64,000 nt of DNA, taken from the NCBI RefSeq assembly GCF_018502485.1, contig NZ_CP075546.1. One strand, written 5' to 3'. Under the pieces are notes generated by a model. That model did not search any database. It was not told the DNA's origin and saw only the letters and a program-made list of their open reading frames with translations. The DNA is from Methanospirillum purgamenti (lineage in GTDB: Archaea > Halobacteriota > Methanomicrobia > Methanomicrobiales > Methanospirillaceae). Each line of letters starts with the position of its first letter. Positions within the stretch are counted from its first letter, which is position 1. The position numbers were made by a program, and so were the translations under genes. Below are positions 33,655-42,654 of this stretch, one piece after another.

Positions 33655-35115
33655 TTGGTTGAGAGTAATTCTTTTTCAGAGATATATTTTGTTAATATCA
33701 AAAAAATAATCCTCAATAATGTTGGCCCCTTGCTCCTGGCACAAATAATTACTTTCATAATTAATTTTTTTCAATTAATATACCTTGCCCGAGTTCTTGC
33801 TCCTGAAAACTTTGGGGTAATAAGTTTTGTTCAGACCATTCTTTTTTATGTATTGATATTCTCGAACCTGGGAATCTCATTCATGGGAACCCGGGAACTT
33901 GCAGTAACACACGCATTCGACTCAGTGATGTATTGGAATATCACCATTTTCAGATTATTATTAGCTGGAGTATGTATCGTTATTTCGTATTTTTGGTTCG
34001 TGTCTGTAGGTGAAGACAATTCCTTTAGCCTGATATTAATTATTTATCTTTGTACCCTTTTTCCCTCAATTCTCACTCCTGACTGGGTTTTTAATGGTCT
34101 CGAGATGATGAAAATTAATAGTGTTATCAAGATACTTGTTGCGGCAATCGGATTTGGACTTGTATTATTTTTTGTAAAATCTCCGAGCGACCTTATGTTT
34201 GTCCCAGGAGCAATTCTGGTTTCGCTTATTATCGGTGCCATTTTAGGTATGATTTTTTTAAAAAAATCTGAAGAGAAATGGGATATTCAAATTCGACCTT
34301 CCTTATGGGTGGAATATATCCGAAGATCAATGAATATTGCTTTCACCAGTTATTTAATCGTAATAATCGGAACGATTGATGTCTTTATGATTGGTATTCT
34401 CCTATCTGACACAGAAGTAGGTTATTATTCTGCTGCATCAAAATTGATTTTATCCTTTCATACCATGTTTAATCTCATTGTAGTGGGGATATTTCCCATA
34501 GTTACCCGGATAGTGCATTCGAATCCCAATATGATAAAAACACTGTCTTCACCCATTATCTCTTGTATTCTCGCATTAGAAATTCCTTTTTGTTTAGTTA
34601 TCTCGCTAAATTCAGATCTTTTTATTCATCTATTGTATGGTGTTAGGTATGAAGCAACAATTCCCGTCCTCGCAATTCTTATATGGTCGATAATTCCCTA
34701 TTCACTTTGCAATGTCTATACTACGATATTAAATGCCACCTATCGGGAATCAATGATTGTAAAAATCTTAACATTGCAACTTGTCTTTCTTATTCCAACT
34801 ATTGCTGTTGGTACGAAAATGTTTGGGATTAAATTTACCGCGTGGGCGGTTATTATCATCGGAATTGTGATTTCAATACTTTATGCAACCATGTATCGTA
34901 AAGAAATAATAATCCCTTTTTGGAATGTTCTAAAAATATGTGCTTTATGCATGGTACTTCTTGGAATACATGCACTGCTACATCAGTTCACTATGATGGG
35001 TTCTTTTGAATCTGTTTTCCGAATTGGATCACTAATTGTCCTTTTGGCAGGTATCATTCTTTTCAATATTGTACCAATACGACAAATATATGAAATAGTA
35101 CTTGATTACAAATAA
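33655..35115 (+). CDS. Polysaccharide flippase (Wzx/PST family)
   Basis: 486 residues from TTG 33655, with 12 to 14 hydrophobic segments spread over its length (for example LLLAQIITFIINFFQLIYLA, and several in the last 150 residues). The opening PENFGVISFVQTILFYVLIF and GYYSAASKLI are typical of the MATE-like oligosaccharide flippases. It would move lipid-linked oligosaccharide across the membrane for a surface glycan or for N-glycosylation. It ends on the base next to the stop of the convergent glycosyltransferase. Confidence 0.88.
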   Translation: MVESNSFSEIYFVNIKKIILNNVGPLLLAQIITFIINFFQLIYLARVLAPENFGVISFVQTILFYVLIFSNLGISFMGTRELAVTHAFDSVMYWNITIFRLLLAGVCIVISYFWFVSVGEDNSFSLILIIYLCTLFPSILTPDWVFNGLEMMKINSVIKILVAAIGFGLVLFFVKSPSDLMFVPGAILVSLIIGAILGMIFLKKSEEKWDIQIRPSLWVEYIRRSMNIAFTSYLIVIIGTIDVFMIGILLSDTEVGYYSAASKLILSFHTMFNLIVVGIFPIVTRIVHSNPNMIKTLSSPIISCILALEIPFCLVISLNSDLFIHLLYGVRYEATIPVLAILIWSIIPYSLCNVYTTILNATYRESMIVKILTLQLVFLIPTIAVGTKMFGIKFTAWAVIIIGIVISILYATMYRKEIIIPFWNVLKICALCMVLLGIHALLHQFTMMGSFESVFRIGSLIVLLAGIILFNIVPIRQIYEIVLDYK

Positions 35116-36129
35116 TTAAACCAATTTTTCATAGATTTTTACATATTCTCTTGTCATCTTATCAAGGGTAAATAAATCTAAAATTCTTTGGCGGTTAAAA
35201 TTCCCCATTTTCTTCATGAGGTTTTCATCCTCTGTAATATACCGGATGGCGTTAGTAAATGCAGATATGTCGTCTATAGGGCATAAAACTCCCCCCTTTT
35301 CATCAATTACCTGTTCAGGTAAACTTGAAACATTAGTAGTAACAACCGGAATGCCACAGGACATAGCTTCTAAAATTGAGAGACAAAATCCTTCCAATCT
35401 GCTGGGAAAAAGAAAGAGGTCTGAAATATTATATGCCGCTATGAGTTCAGATGTTGGAATTTTTCCGGTGGAAATGATATTTGGCGTCTTAAAATTACTT
35501 TTCTCTCTCAATCCTCCGGTAATAATGAGGACATAATCATCTCCGAGATTGTTCATAATCCTGGGAAGAAGATCCCCCCCTTTTCTAGAGGTAGGATTTC
35601 CAGCGAAAAAAATTATTTTTTTATCTTCGGGTATTGAATATTTTTTTAAGAATGATGTCCGTTCTATTGTAACTCTATTAAATACCGTTTCATCAATTCC
35701 GTTGAATATTAATGTCGAGTCATAAAAACCAAATTCTTCCTGCATTTTTTTTTGAACGTATTTACTAATACTCACCACAATGTCTGCTGACACAAAACTC
35801 TTCTGTTCATTGTGAAATATATATGAATGATAAAATCGTTGTAATCTCGTTTTGTACGGATTTAGTAAGGGATCATGCACTACCAGGTGTTCGGTAACAA
35901 CAAGAGGCTTTGATCCGGTAAATCCAAACCCATTCCAGCTATTAGCATGAATGAGATCATAGGTTGAGGTATCACACAATTTTCCCATCACTGGGGGTAT
36001 AAACCCTGACCATCCAGGCAAAAATTTCATATCTGCGGTATGAGTCAACTTCCTTAAACCGGACGCTAAATTATCAGTAAAAATATCTGTTCCTGTTCCT
36101 GCCCTGGTTAATGGAAAGAGAATCTTCAT
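35116..36129 (-). CDS. Glycosyltransferase family 4 (short form)
   Basis: 337 residues. GT-B features: ILFPLTRAGTGTDIFTDNLA at the N-terminus, IIFFAGNPTSRKGGDLL for the donor domain start and SRLEGFCLSILEAMSCGIPV with the E-x7-E motif. It is two bases downstream of another GT4 gene, so they form an operon. Acceptor and sugar are unknown. Confidence 0.88.
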   Translation of the reverse strand: MKILFPLTRAGTGTDIFTDNLASGLRKLTHTADMKFLPGWSGFIPPVMGKLCDTSTYDLIHANSWNGFGFTGSKPLVVTEHLVVHDPLLNPYKTRLQRFYHSYIFHNEQKSFVSADIVVSISKYVQKKMQEEFGFYDSTLIFNGIDETVFNRVTIERTSFLKKYSIPEDKKIIFFAGNPTSRKGGDLLPRIMNNLGDDYVLIITGGLREKSNFKTPNIISTGKIPTSELIAAYNISDLFLFPSRLEGFCLSILEAMSCGIPVVTTNVSSLPEQVIDEKGGVLCPIDDISAFTNAIRYITEDENLMKKMGNFNRQRILDLFTLDKMTREYVKIYEKLV

Positions 36130-36131
36130 TT

Positions 36132-37403
36132 TTATATGATCCTTTTTGAGATATCCTCATTTGTCTGAATAGCATTAAGAATTCCATCATACACTTGTGC
36201 AAATTTAATCCCTAAATAGTCCCAGGAAAAGTTTTTCCTCATTTTTTCTCTTGCTCTGATTACACATTCCCTGGATTTCTCTGGATTTTCAAAAGCATAT
36301 GTGATCTTCTCGGCTAAATCATCTGGATCTCCCGGAATAGTAAGATAACCGGTTACATTATCCTCGATAATATCCGGAATACCTCCGGTATTGCTCCCAA
36401 TTATTGGAATCCCATATGATATTGCTTCTAATAATACAACTCCCAACCCTTCCATTACGATTCCTTTTTTTTCATTCGATGGAAGAATGAAGAGATCTGA
36501 TCTTCTATATGCGAGGTTCAGGTCCTCATCTGAAACTTTTCCCTTGAAATGAACAATATCCTTTACTTTAAGATGATGGGTAAGTGCTTCATATTCTTCC
36601 CGCTTCGGACCTTCACCGATGATTGTCAAGGTCACATCAGGAATTTTTTTGGATACAATAGATAGCGCCTGAATGAGAATATCAATTCCTTTCCAATCAA
36701 TAAGACGTCCAACAAAAAGGATAGAATGTCCTGCTTTTAGGTGAACATTATTGTTTTTGATCCCTGATATTCTCGTTTCATCAATCCCCATGGGAATTAC
36801 TTTCACAGGAAGAGATTTTGGTGAAAAACGGGTAACCTGATGTAAAGTAAAGGAACTATTCACGGTAACGACATCAGTTCTTTTAAGAATACAACGAATG
36901 ACACCTCTAAGCATGGGGATATTATCAGATATGGTCAGATCTAAAACATGAGCGGTGCTGATATGTGGGATTCCTGTTATTATAGACCAAAATGCTCCAG
37001 CAATTCCTTGTGGTATTATCCAATGAGTATGAATAATTTCGATATTCTCTTTTTTAATGATGATTCCGGAGGAAATTATCATCATGATAAGATACGGGAT
37101 TATCTGAACTTTTCCAAGGAACGATTGTTTAAAACCAAAAAACATACCCCCTGGAGAACTTAATTGCTCCAATGGAAAAGGGAAAAAATAGGGGAAACGA
37201 TAAATTTTGACATTTTCATACTCCTCCAGTAAATGAGCAGATGGTACGTGAGGGGTGAGGACGATCATGTTATATCCAAGATTCACCATTGAATGGACCT
37301 GTTTTCCTATAAATGTCCCCCGGAGGTCATTCAAACCTGCTGGGTAAGAGCTGGTGATGACTAGAACCTTCTTTTGTTTTTGAGATTTATCTGGTAAAAC
37401 CAT
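36132..37403 (-). CDS. Glycosyltransferase family 4
   Basis: 423 residues. VLVITSSYPAGLNDLRGTFI opens the acceptor domain; LFVGRLIDWKGIDILIQAL opens the donor domain; MEGLGVVLLEAISYGIPI carries E-x7-E. Hydrophobic stretches near residues 100-145 may attach it to the membrane. It is the upstream member of the two-gene GT4 unit; its promoter should lie in 37404-37557, which is AT-rich. Confidence 0.9.
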   Translation of the reverse strand: MVLPDKSQKQKKVLVITSSYPAGLNDLRGTFIGKQVHSMVNLGYNMIVLTPHVPSAHLLEEYENVKIYRFPYFFPFPLEQLSSPGGMFFGFKQSFLGKVQIIPYLIMMIISSGIIIKKENIEIIHTHWIIPQGIAGAFWSIITGIPHISTAHVLDLTISDNIPMLRGVIRCILKRTDVVTVNSSFTLHQVTRFSPKSLPVKVIPMGIDETRISGIKNNNVHLKAGHSILFVGRLIDWKGIDILIQALSIVSKKIPDVTLTIIGEGPKREEYEALTHHLKVKDIVHFKGKVSDEDLNLAYRRSDLFILPSNEKKGIVMEGLGVVLLEAISYGIPIIGSNTGGIPDIIEDNVTGYLTIPGDPDDLAEKITYAFENPEKSRECVIRAREKMRKNFSWDYLGIKFAQVYDGILNAIQTNEDISKRII

Positions 37404-37557
37404 AGATAATTTTTCACCATCTTTTTTTTTGACAGGAGTTTTGCATATATTATGGTCAGGGACTACTCATTTTCAGTGATGAGAACGCCAAATGTTGAAT
37501 TGTGAGTTTATGAAATGTCCAAAAATTTTTATTGATCCATCACTGTACCTTTCCAGA

Positions 37558-39381
37558 TTATCCTACCGGAATAATAAATACATTATATAAATGCTCTAAC
37601 ACGGGAAGCCAGAATGGGTATCCATTGCTTCTGGTGACTGAAAACATAATTACCAGTATGATGTTCCAGGTTAGAGGGAGAGCAAGAATCAATGCCATTG
37701 TAAGATGGTTGATTCGTGGTAATGGCTTATGATAACACTGGATTATCTGAAGCAATAGGAAAAGAGCACTTAAGCTCACAACTCCGAGGGTAGTAAATTG
37801 GGTAAATCCGGAAAATCCGCCTCCAAATGGGGGGAAAAAGAGTAATCCCAAAAAGATTACCGGTGTGAGAATGAGGAGTGTGTACACTGTTTGTTTAAGC
37901 AGGAGTTTATTCTGAAATTGAAATAGAGGTGATTCACGTAATATCAGAAGTCCCAACAATCCTCCCGGTATGTAGACCGGAGAAAGATATCGCATATCCG
38001 GACCAATTCCCTCACTGATGATCATCCCATGAAAATCACTGAAATAGGCGATAAAAACGGTGATGATTGCTATTAAACAAATAATTATCTCATGATAATA
38101 ACAGCTTTTACTTTTCAACGGATGAATTACGGTTCGAAGAACTAATAAGGCTATTCCAATAAAAAACAGTGGACAAATGGCAAATACTCCAATCATCCCT
38201 GAAGTAGGTGCGAAAAGAATTTTTCCTATATCTTGTAGAATTGTATCCCATTTTGGTTTAAAATATTTAAAAATGAAAGTAATCAAACTATATTGTTTTT
38301 GAGTGTTACTCTGTTTATCTTCAATGGGAATTTCTGATAGGCCATTCAACGACGATTGATCAGTACTGCCTCCTCTCTCTACCATGAAAGCATAAGGGGG
38401 GAGCAATGGATCTCCGGTTACCATTGAGTTATTAATAAAAAAGGGGATGCTCCCAATAAAAATTGAGAGGGGTATGAGAATTGCGCATATTATCTGTGTG
38501 GTAGAAATGAAGGTATGCGCTTTCTGGATGACCTTGTATATATATATACCAATTAAGGCAAAAGCAAAAACAAATGCGAGTTCAGGCCTTATCCAGGCAA
38601 GGACTCCACATCCCATAAAAGAAAAAATCCCATATCTATGATCATTCTTTCGTATCATGAGGAAAAGAGAGGCAAGTATGAGTGCGAAAATAACTGAAAC
38701 TGACATATGATCCTTGGCACTGGACGCCCAATACACATATGAAGATGAACATAAAAGAGCAATAGTCCCAAAAAGTGAATAATACGAATTTTCAAAAAGT
38801 AATCGGCATATGAATAGAAGGGTGACTGCCAGTAATGCAAAAAAAATATGATCGGTGAAGATTATTGCAGCGGCTTCTACGGGATCATACGGGCCTGTTG
38901 CAATGAATGGAGTAAATAATGCCATGTTCCATAAAAATCCGAAACATGATAGTATTATGAGGAGATATGGCCAGGGAATTTTTCCTATCCTGGAATGCTC
39001 AGGGTAATAGATCAAGGTTAATAGAGCGATTATGATGGGAAGTAGAGCCCAGATAAACAGGATTGCAAGACGAAATCCCTGGTCTAAGGTAAAAAACACA
39101 TGGTACGCAATAAGTGAGGAGATCGGTAAGAAAAGGCTATATCCCAAGGTATTAGCCCGCGTTGAAAAATATTCGGTAATCTGGTTTCCCACAAATGATC
39201 CATATTTCCCTTCATTTGTAATAACCTGGTGACCAATACCTAACTGGTGTAATTGGTTTGCAGTAATCCATTCATCATTATAGTGAAATGCCGGGGGACT
39301 GATCGTGATGATGAAAAAAAGAGCCGCACAAAAAACAATACAATATAAGGGAATGGAGTTTATATCCTTTTTTTTAAACAT
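37558..39381 (-). CDS. Multi-spanning membrane protein, GT39/ArnT-like
   Basis: 607 residues with about a dozen predicted membrane helices. After the first helix (CIVFCAALFFIITISPPAF) comes FHYNDEWITANQLHQL, an acidic pair in the first outer loop as in GT-C transferases of the GT39/Pmt class. Long outer loops lie at about 330-370 and 470-490. It would use a polyprenyl-phosphate sugar to glycosylate a lipid or protein outside the membrane. Annotation as plain hypothetical membrane protein is the safe alternative. Confidence 0.7.
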   Translation of the reverse strand: MFKKKDINSIPLYCIVFCAALFFIITISPPAFHYNDEWITANQLHQLGIGHQVITNEGKYGSFVGNQITEYFSTRANTLGYSLFLPISSLIAYHVFFTLDQGFRLAILFIWALLPIIIALLTLIYYPEHSRIGKIPWPYLLIILSCFGFLWNMALFTPFIATGPYDPVEAAAIIFTDHIFFALLAVTLLFICRLLFENSYYSLFGTIALLCSSSYVYWASSAKDHMSVSVIFALILASLFLMIRKNDHRYGIFSFMGCGVLAWIRPELAFVFAFALIGIYIYKVIQKAHTFISTTQIICAILIPLSIFIGSIPFFINNSMVTGDPLLPPYAFMVERGGSTDQSSLNGLSEIPIEDKQSNTQKQYSLITFIFKYFKPKWDTILQDIGKILFAPTSGMIGVFAICPLFFIGIALLVLRTVIHPLKSKSCYYHEIIICLIAIITVFIAYFSDFHGMIISEGIGPDMRYLSPVYIPGGLLGLLILRESPLFQFQNKLLLKQTVYTLLILTPVIFLGLLFFPPFGGGFSGFTQFTTLGVVSLSALFLLLQIIQCYHKPLPRINHLTMALILALPLTWNIILVIMFSVTRSNGYPFWLPVLEHLYNVFIIPVG

Positions 39382-39535
39382 GAATGAACATAATTAATCC
39401 TTAAAGTATTTGTTCATTTCCGGTTAGAGAATAAATTTCAAATTTGAAGGAAGAAATATTTAAATTACGGATTAAATAGATAAATAGTAATAAAATCAGA
39501 AATAATACCCAAATAACAACTAAAAAAGAGAGAGG
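39382..39535. terminator. AT-rich gap downstream of the archaellin gene
   Basis: 154 bp between the archaellin and the membrane glycosyltransferase on the same strand. T-rich runs on the minus strand just below the archaellin stop (CTCTCTCTTTTTTAGTTG at about 39520-39535) could end the archaellin transcript. Confidence 0.3.
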
Positions 39536-40030
39536 TTAGATAATTACTCCACCAGTCCAACCAGAAGCAAGAGTACGCTGGACAAGGGTAGATGCACCTA
39601 CACTTGGTTTAATTTCAAGAGTAAATCTACTTCCTGCTGATGGTCCACCAAGTGATGATAGTACAATTTTCGTTGTTTGTCCGGCATGGAGAGAAGTGGA
39701 ACCATAAGTCTTCGACGCTGGATCACCATCAACCTTCGTGTAGAGGTAATCAATGTCAGCAAGTTGTACTGATTCTCCACCTTCTGGAACACGAATATAG
39801 AATGTTAACTCAGTTAATCCAGTTCCAGCTGAATATGTCCCATAAAGCTGACCATCAAGAACCACGTTTGAGGTGGCCTGTTTTACACCTGAATAGGTTA
39901 CTTCCTGTGATTTCTGGGTTGCAAAGAACCCTGCGCCGAGCATAACATATGAAAAGACTGCGGCAACCACAACAAATGCAATAAGGACAATGGCTGCTTC
40001 AAGTCCTGTAAATGCTGCTTCTTTCTTCAT
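39536..40030 (-). CDS. flaB: Archaellin (archaeal flagellin), copy 1
   Basis: 164 residues from ATG 40030, chosen because GAGGT lies 7 bp upstream; an open frame extends further but is leader DNA. The class III signal MKKEAAFTG is followed by the long hydrophobic helix LEAAIVLIAFVVVAAVFSYV, and the prepilin-type peptidase FlaK would cut after the glycine. The outer beta-domain ends TLASGWTGGVII. This is the filament subunit of the archaellum. The first 55 or so residues and the last 20 are the same as in copy 2; the middle differs. The match to M. hungatei archaellins is from memory. Confidence 0.93.
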   Translation of the reverse strand: MKKEAAFTGLEAAIVLIAFVVVAAVFSYVMLGAGFFATQKSQEVTYSGVKQATSNVVLDGQLYGTYSAGTGLTELTFYIRVPEGGESVQLADIDYLYTKVDGDPASKTYGSTSLHAGQTTKIVLSSLGGPSAGSRFTLEIKPSVGASTLVQRTLASGWTGGVII

Positions 40031-40036
40031 GTCAAT

Positions 40037-40079
40037 ACCTCTTCCCCGGTTCACCCGGGATGCTATTCTATACAATGTC
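40037..40079 (-). promoter_or_regulatory. 5' leader of archaellin copy 1: hairpin plus ribosome site
   Basis: On the minus strand the leader carries CCCGG-GTGAA-CCGGG (40045-40059), a 5-bp stem with a 5-base loop, followed by GAAGAGGT, the ribosome site. The same leader, base for base, precedes copy 2 at 40743-40785. A TATA-like CTTTTATTAG lies further up (about 40085-40094). Confidence 0.6.
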
Positions 40080-40241
40080 TAATCTAATAAAAGTATTTGT
40101 TAAGAAATTTCTAATTTCTTTTACACCTCATTTTAGATAACAAAGTTTTTGATGCCAATGTAAAAGAATTAAATTCTTTATGTTTTCTAAAAAATAACGA
40201 ACAAAGATGTGGAGAAAGCAATAGTCTTATAAAAAAGAGGA

Positions 40242-40736
40242 TTAGATAATTACTCCGCCAGTATAGCCAGAGGCTAGAGTGCGCTGAACAAGTGTGGATG
40301 CACCTACACTTGGTTTAATTTCAAGAGTAAATTTACACCCTGCTGCAGGTCCTGTTACTGTCAGTTCCACCTTTGTTCTCTCTCCAGGAGAGAGGGACTC
40401 AGCATCATAAGTAGTTCCGGTGGTTGCTTTTGTTGCAACGGCATTATTAATTCCATATAAGAAGGTGATATCTTTCATCTTTACGGCTTCTCCTCCTTCA
40501 GGAACACGGACATAGAATGTCAGTTTTGTTAATGTTGCTGCGTCACCGTACAACTGTCCATCAAGGACTACATTGGAGGTGGCCTGTTTTACACCTGAAT
40601 AGGTTACTTCCTGTGATTTCTGGGTTGCAAAGAACCCTGCGCCGAGCATAACATATGAAAAGACTGCGGCAACCACAACAAATGCAATAAGGACAATGGC
40701 TGCTTCAAGTCCTGTAAATGCTGCTTCTTTCTTCAT
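40242..40736 (-). CDS. flaB: Archaellin (archaeal flagellin), copy 2
   Basis: 164 residues from ATG 40736. Same leader peptide and hydrophobic helix as copy 1, then a different central beta-domain (LTFYVRVPEGGEAVKMKDIT, CKFTLEIKPSVGAS) and the same end TLASGYTGGVII. A 170-bp gap holding its own leader and TATA box separates it from copy 1, so each gene can be expressed alone. Differential use of the two could change filament properties or glycosylation sites. Confidence 0.93.
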   Translation of the reverse strand: MKKEAAFTGLEAAIVLIAFVVVAAVFSYVMLGAGFFATQKSQEVTYSGVKQATSNVVLDGQLYGDAATLTKLTFYVRVPEGGEAVKMKDITFLYGINNAVATKATTGTTYDAESLSPGERTKVELTVTGPAAGCKFTLEIKPSVGASTLVQRTLASGYTGGVII

Positions 40737-40742
40737 GTCAAT

Positions 40743-40785
40743 ACCTCTTCCCCGGTTCACCCGGGATGCTATTCTATACTATTTC
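40743..40785 (-). promoter_or_regulatory. 5' leader of archaellin copy 2: hairpin plus ribosome site
   Basis: Same elements as for copy 1: stem CCCGG/CCGGG at 40751-40765 and ACCTC (reverse of GAGGT) at 40744-40748. Upstream, the minus strand has ACCTTTATTAG as a TATA candidate at about 40791-40801. Conservation of a non-coding leader between two copies suggests function or recent gene conversion. Confidence 0.6.
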
Positions 40786-40917
40786 TAATCTAATAAAGGT
40801 ATTTATCATAATAAAATTTCAAGAATATAAAATGTTAAAATATGAGGAGAGTCCTTACTTTTCATTTCTTTCTTGTTTTACTACAGAGCAAACATCATAG
40901 AAAATGGGTGAGAACCA

Positions 40918-41997
40918 TTACTTCTTCAACCGCCTGCATATCATAAATGAAGCACAGATACATGATACCATTATTATCCATAATGGAAGGGGAGTCATAT
41001 GAGAATCCCCCTCAAATGGACTATTTATAGAAGAGAGTTCTGCATATTTTTGGTAATAAGCCTTTTTTACCGTATCATTCGGTGCTAAAGCAGAAGCATT
41101 TTCGAAAGAAAGAACCGAACCATTTATATCTCCCAGATATTTTTGATCAATTGCCCTGATAAACCAGGCATCTGAATAATCCGGGCGGATTTGAACTACT
41201 TTGTCTAATGCATACAGTGATTCGTTGTAATGGTTGTGGCTGTAATATATCATACCCATATTTGACCATGCTTTATAGTTTGAGGCATTGATTTTTATTG
41301 ATTGATTATATGCATCCACCGCTTTTGCAAACTGGTTATCTGCTTCATAATTTACCCCTAAATTATACCATATCATATCATCATCAGGTGATAAGTTCAC
41401 AAGTTGTAAATATGCCTGGATAGCCTGGGTAAAATTCGAATTCAGATAGGATAATTCCCCAATAGAATTTATTGCATCAATATCCGATGCGTTTAAAGAT
41501 AGGATGTTCCGATATGCCTGGACAGCTGCATCAAAATCTCCCATCTCCCGCTGATACTCTGCTACTTTTTTCAAAAGAATGACATTGTCAGGATCGATGA
41601 CTAATGCCTCATTAGTATATAATATGGCTTTATCAATTTCACCAGAGCATGAATATGCATCAGCAATGTTCGTCCGTATTGGGACACTCTGGTTCTCAAG
41701 TTCCAATGCTTTTATAAATGACTGCAATGCGCTCGTACAATTCCCCATCCTGAGAAGAGCAACCCCCCGGTTGTTCCATAATTCTGAGTTATTTGGACGT
41801 TTCAACAATAATTGATCATAGAGATCCAAAGCATCAATATTTTTTCCTTCGATGAGGTATTGCTTCGCAATTTCAGTCTCATTTTTACCTGATATTTCAG
41901 CAAATACTCCTCCTATGAAGAGTGAAATGATAATCAGAACAATTATTTTTCCAATCATTATATGTGTAAAAAATGTATGAAAATTGATCTCCACCAT
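40918..41997 (-). CDS. Membrane-anchored TPR-repeat protein
   Basis: 359 residues. A signal or anchor helix (MIGKIIVLIIISLFIGGVFA, after a 14-residue lead) is followed by about eight tetratricopeptide repeats (AIQAYLQLVNLSPDDDMIWYN, YKAWSNMGMIYYSH) and ends with a second helix (PLWIIMVSCICASFMIC) and a basic tail RRLKK. The repeat domain should therefore lie outside the cell, held at the C-terminus. It sits 8 bp after the third archaellin, in the same direction, so it may help in archaellum assembly or anchoring (inference). Other surface roles are possible. Confidence 0.8.
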   Translation of the reverse strand: MVEINFHTFFTHIMIGKIIVLIIISLFIGGVFAEISGKNETEIAKQYLIEGKNIDALDLYDQLLLKRPNNSELWNNRGVALLRMGNCTSALQSFIKALELENQSVPIRTNIADAYSCSGEIDKAILYTNEALVIDPDNVILLKKVAEYQREMGDFDAAVQAYRNILSLNASDIDAINSIGELSYLNSNFTQAIQAYLQLVNLSPDDDMIWYNLGVNYEADNQFAKAVDAYNQSIKINASNYKAWSNMGMIYYSHNHYNESLYALDKVVQIRPDYSDAWFIRAIDQKYLGDINGSVLSFENASALAPNDTVKKAYYQKYAELSSINSPFEGDSHMTPLPLWIIMVSCICASFMICRRLKK

Positions 41998-42005
41998 TTA
42001 CCCGA

Positions 42006-42581
42006 TTAAATTATAATTCCACCCGAATATGCCGGAGGTAACGATTTTTGAATAAATGCTCCAACTCCGTTTTTTGGTTTTGTTTCAATTGTGAAAAAAC
42101 CACCTGGAACCGGTCCCTCCAGCTCGGCCATATAAAAGGCACGTCGTTCTCCGGGTTGCATTATTGGATCTGTATCCCCTCTCTCTACACCAAACAAGAG
42201 TCCGGAAGGGGTTTCAGAGCCACTAAATGTGTATGTCCGGGGAGTGCCGGTGATGGTCCCATCCTTGTTTTTTTGTGTATAGATAATGATATTTTCATTC
42301 AAATCCTGTGCCATTCCTGTAGGGGGAATTGTGAGAGTAAATGATACTGTTTCCAGTTGTCCATCATATGTCCCACCCGAATAAAGAGAGCCATATATTC
42401 CTCCTTCCGGGTACATGACTGCTGAAGCTTCAGTGGTGCTTTCCTGCGTCACAGTTTGAGCTTTTTGAGTTGCAAAAAAACCCGATCCGAGAATAGTATA
42501 CGCAAAAACCGAAGCAACCACCACAAAAGCAATCAAAATAATTGCTGATTCTAAACCTGAAAACCCCAAATCCCTTTTCAT
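42006..42581 (-). CDS. Divergent archaellin (copy 3)
   Basis: 191 residues from ATG 42581 (another ATG 9 bp upstream is in frame). The class III signal MKRDLGFSG precedes ESAIILIAFVVVASVFAYTI and FFATQKAQTV, as in the other archaellins. The outer domain is longer and different (DENGTITGTPRTYTFSG-like, PGERRAFYMAELEGPVPGG), ending PAYSGGIII. It is less abundant-type in character and could be a minor or basal archaellin. It forms a unit with the TPR gene downstream. Confidence 0.87.
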   Translation of the reverse strand: MKRDLGFSGLESAIILIAFVVVASVFAYTILGSGFFATQKAQTVTQESTTEASAVMYPEGGIYGSLYSGGTYDGQLETVSFTLTIPPTGMAQDLNENIIIYTQKNKDGTITGTPRTYTFSGSETPSGLLFGVERGDTDPIMQPGERRAFYMAELEGPVPGGFFTIETKPKNGVGAFIQKSLPPAYSGGIII

Positions 42582-42654
42582 AACTATCACAATGAACCTG
42601 TATTTTTTTCTTTTTAGATAAATTTAATCACATTTTTTAGAAATTTATATCCAA

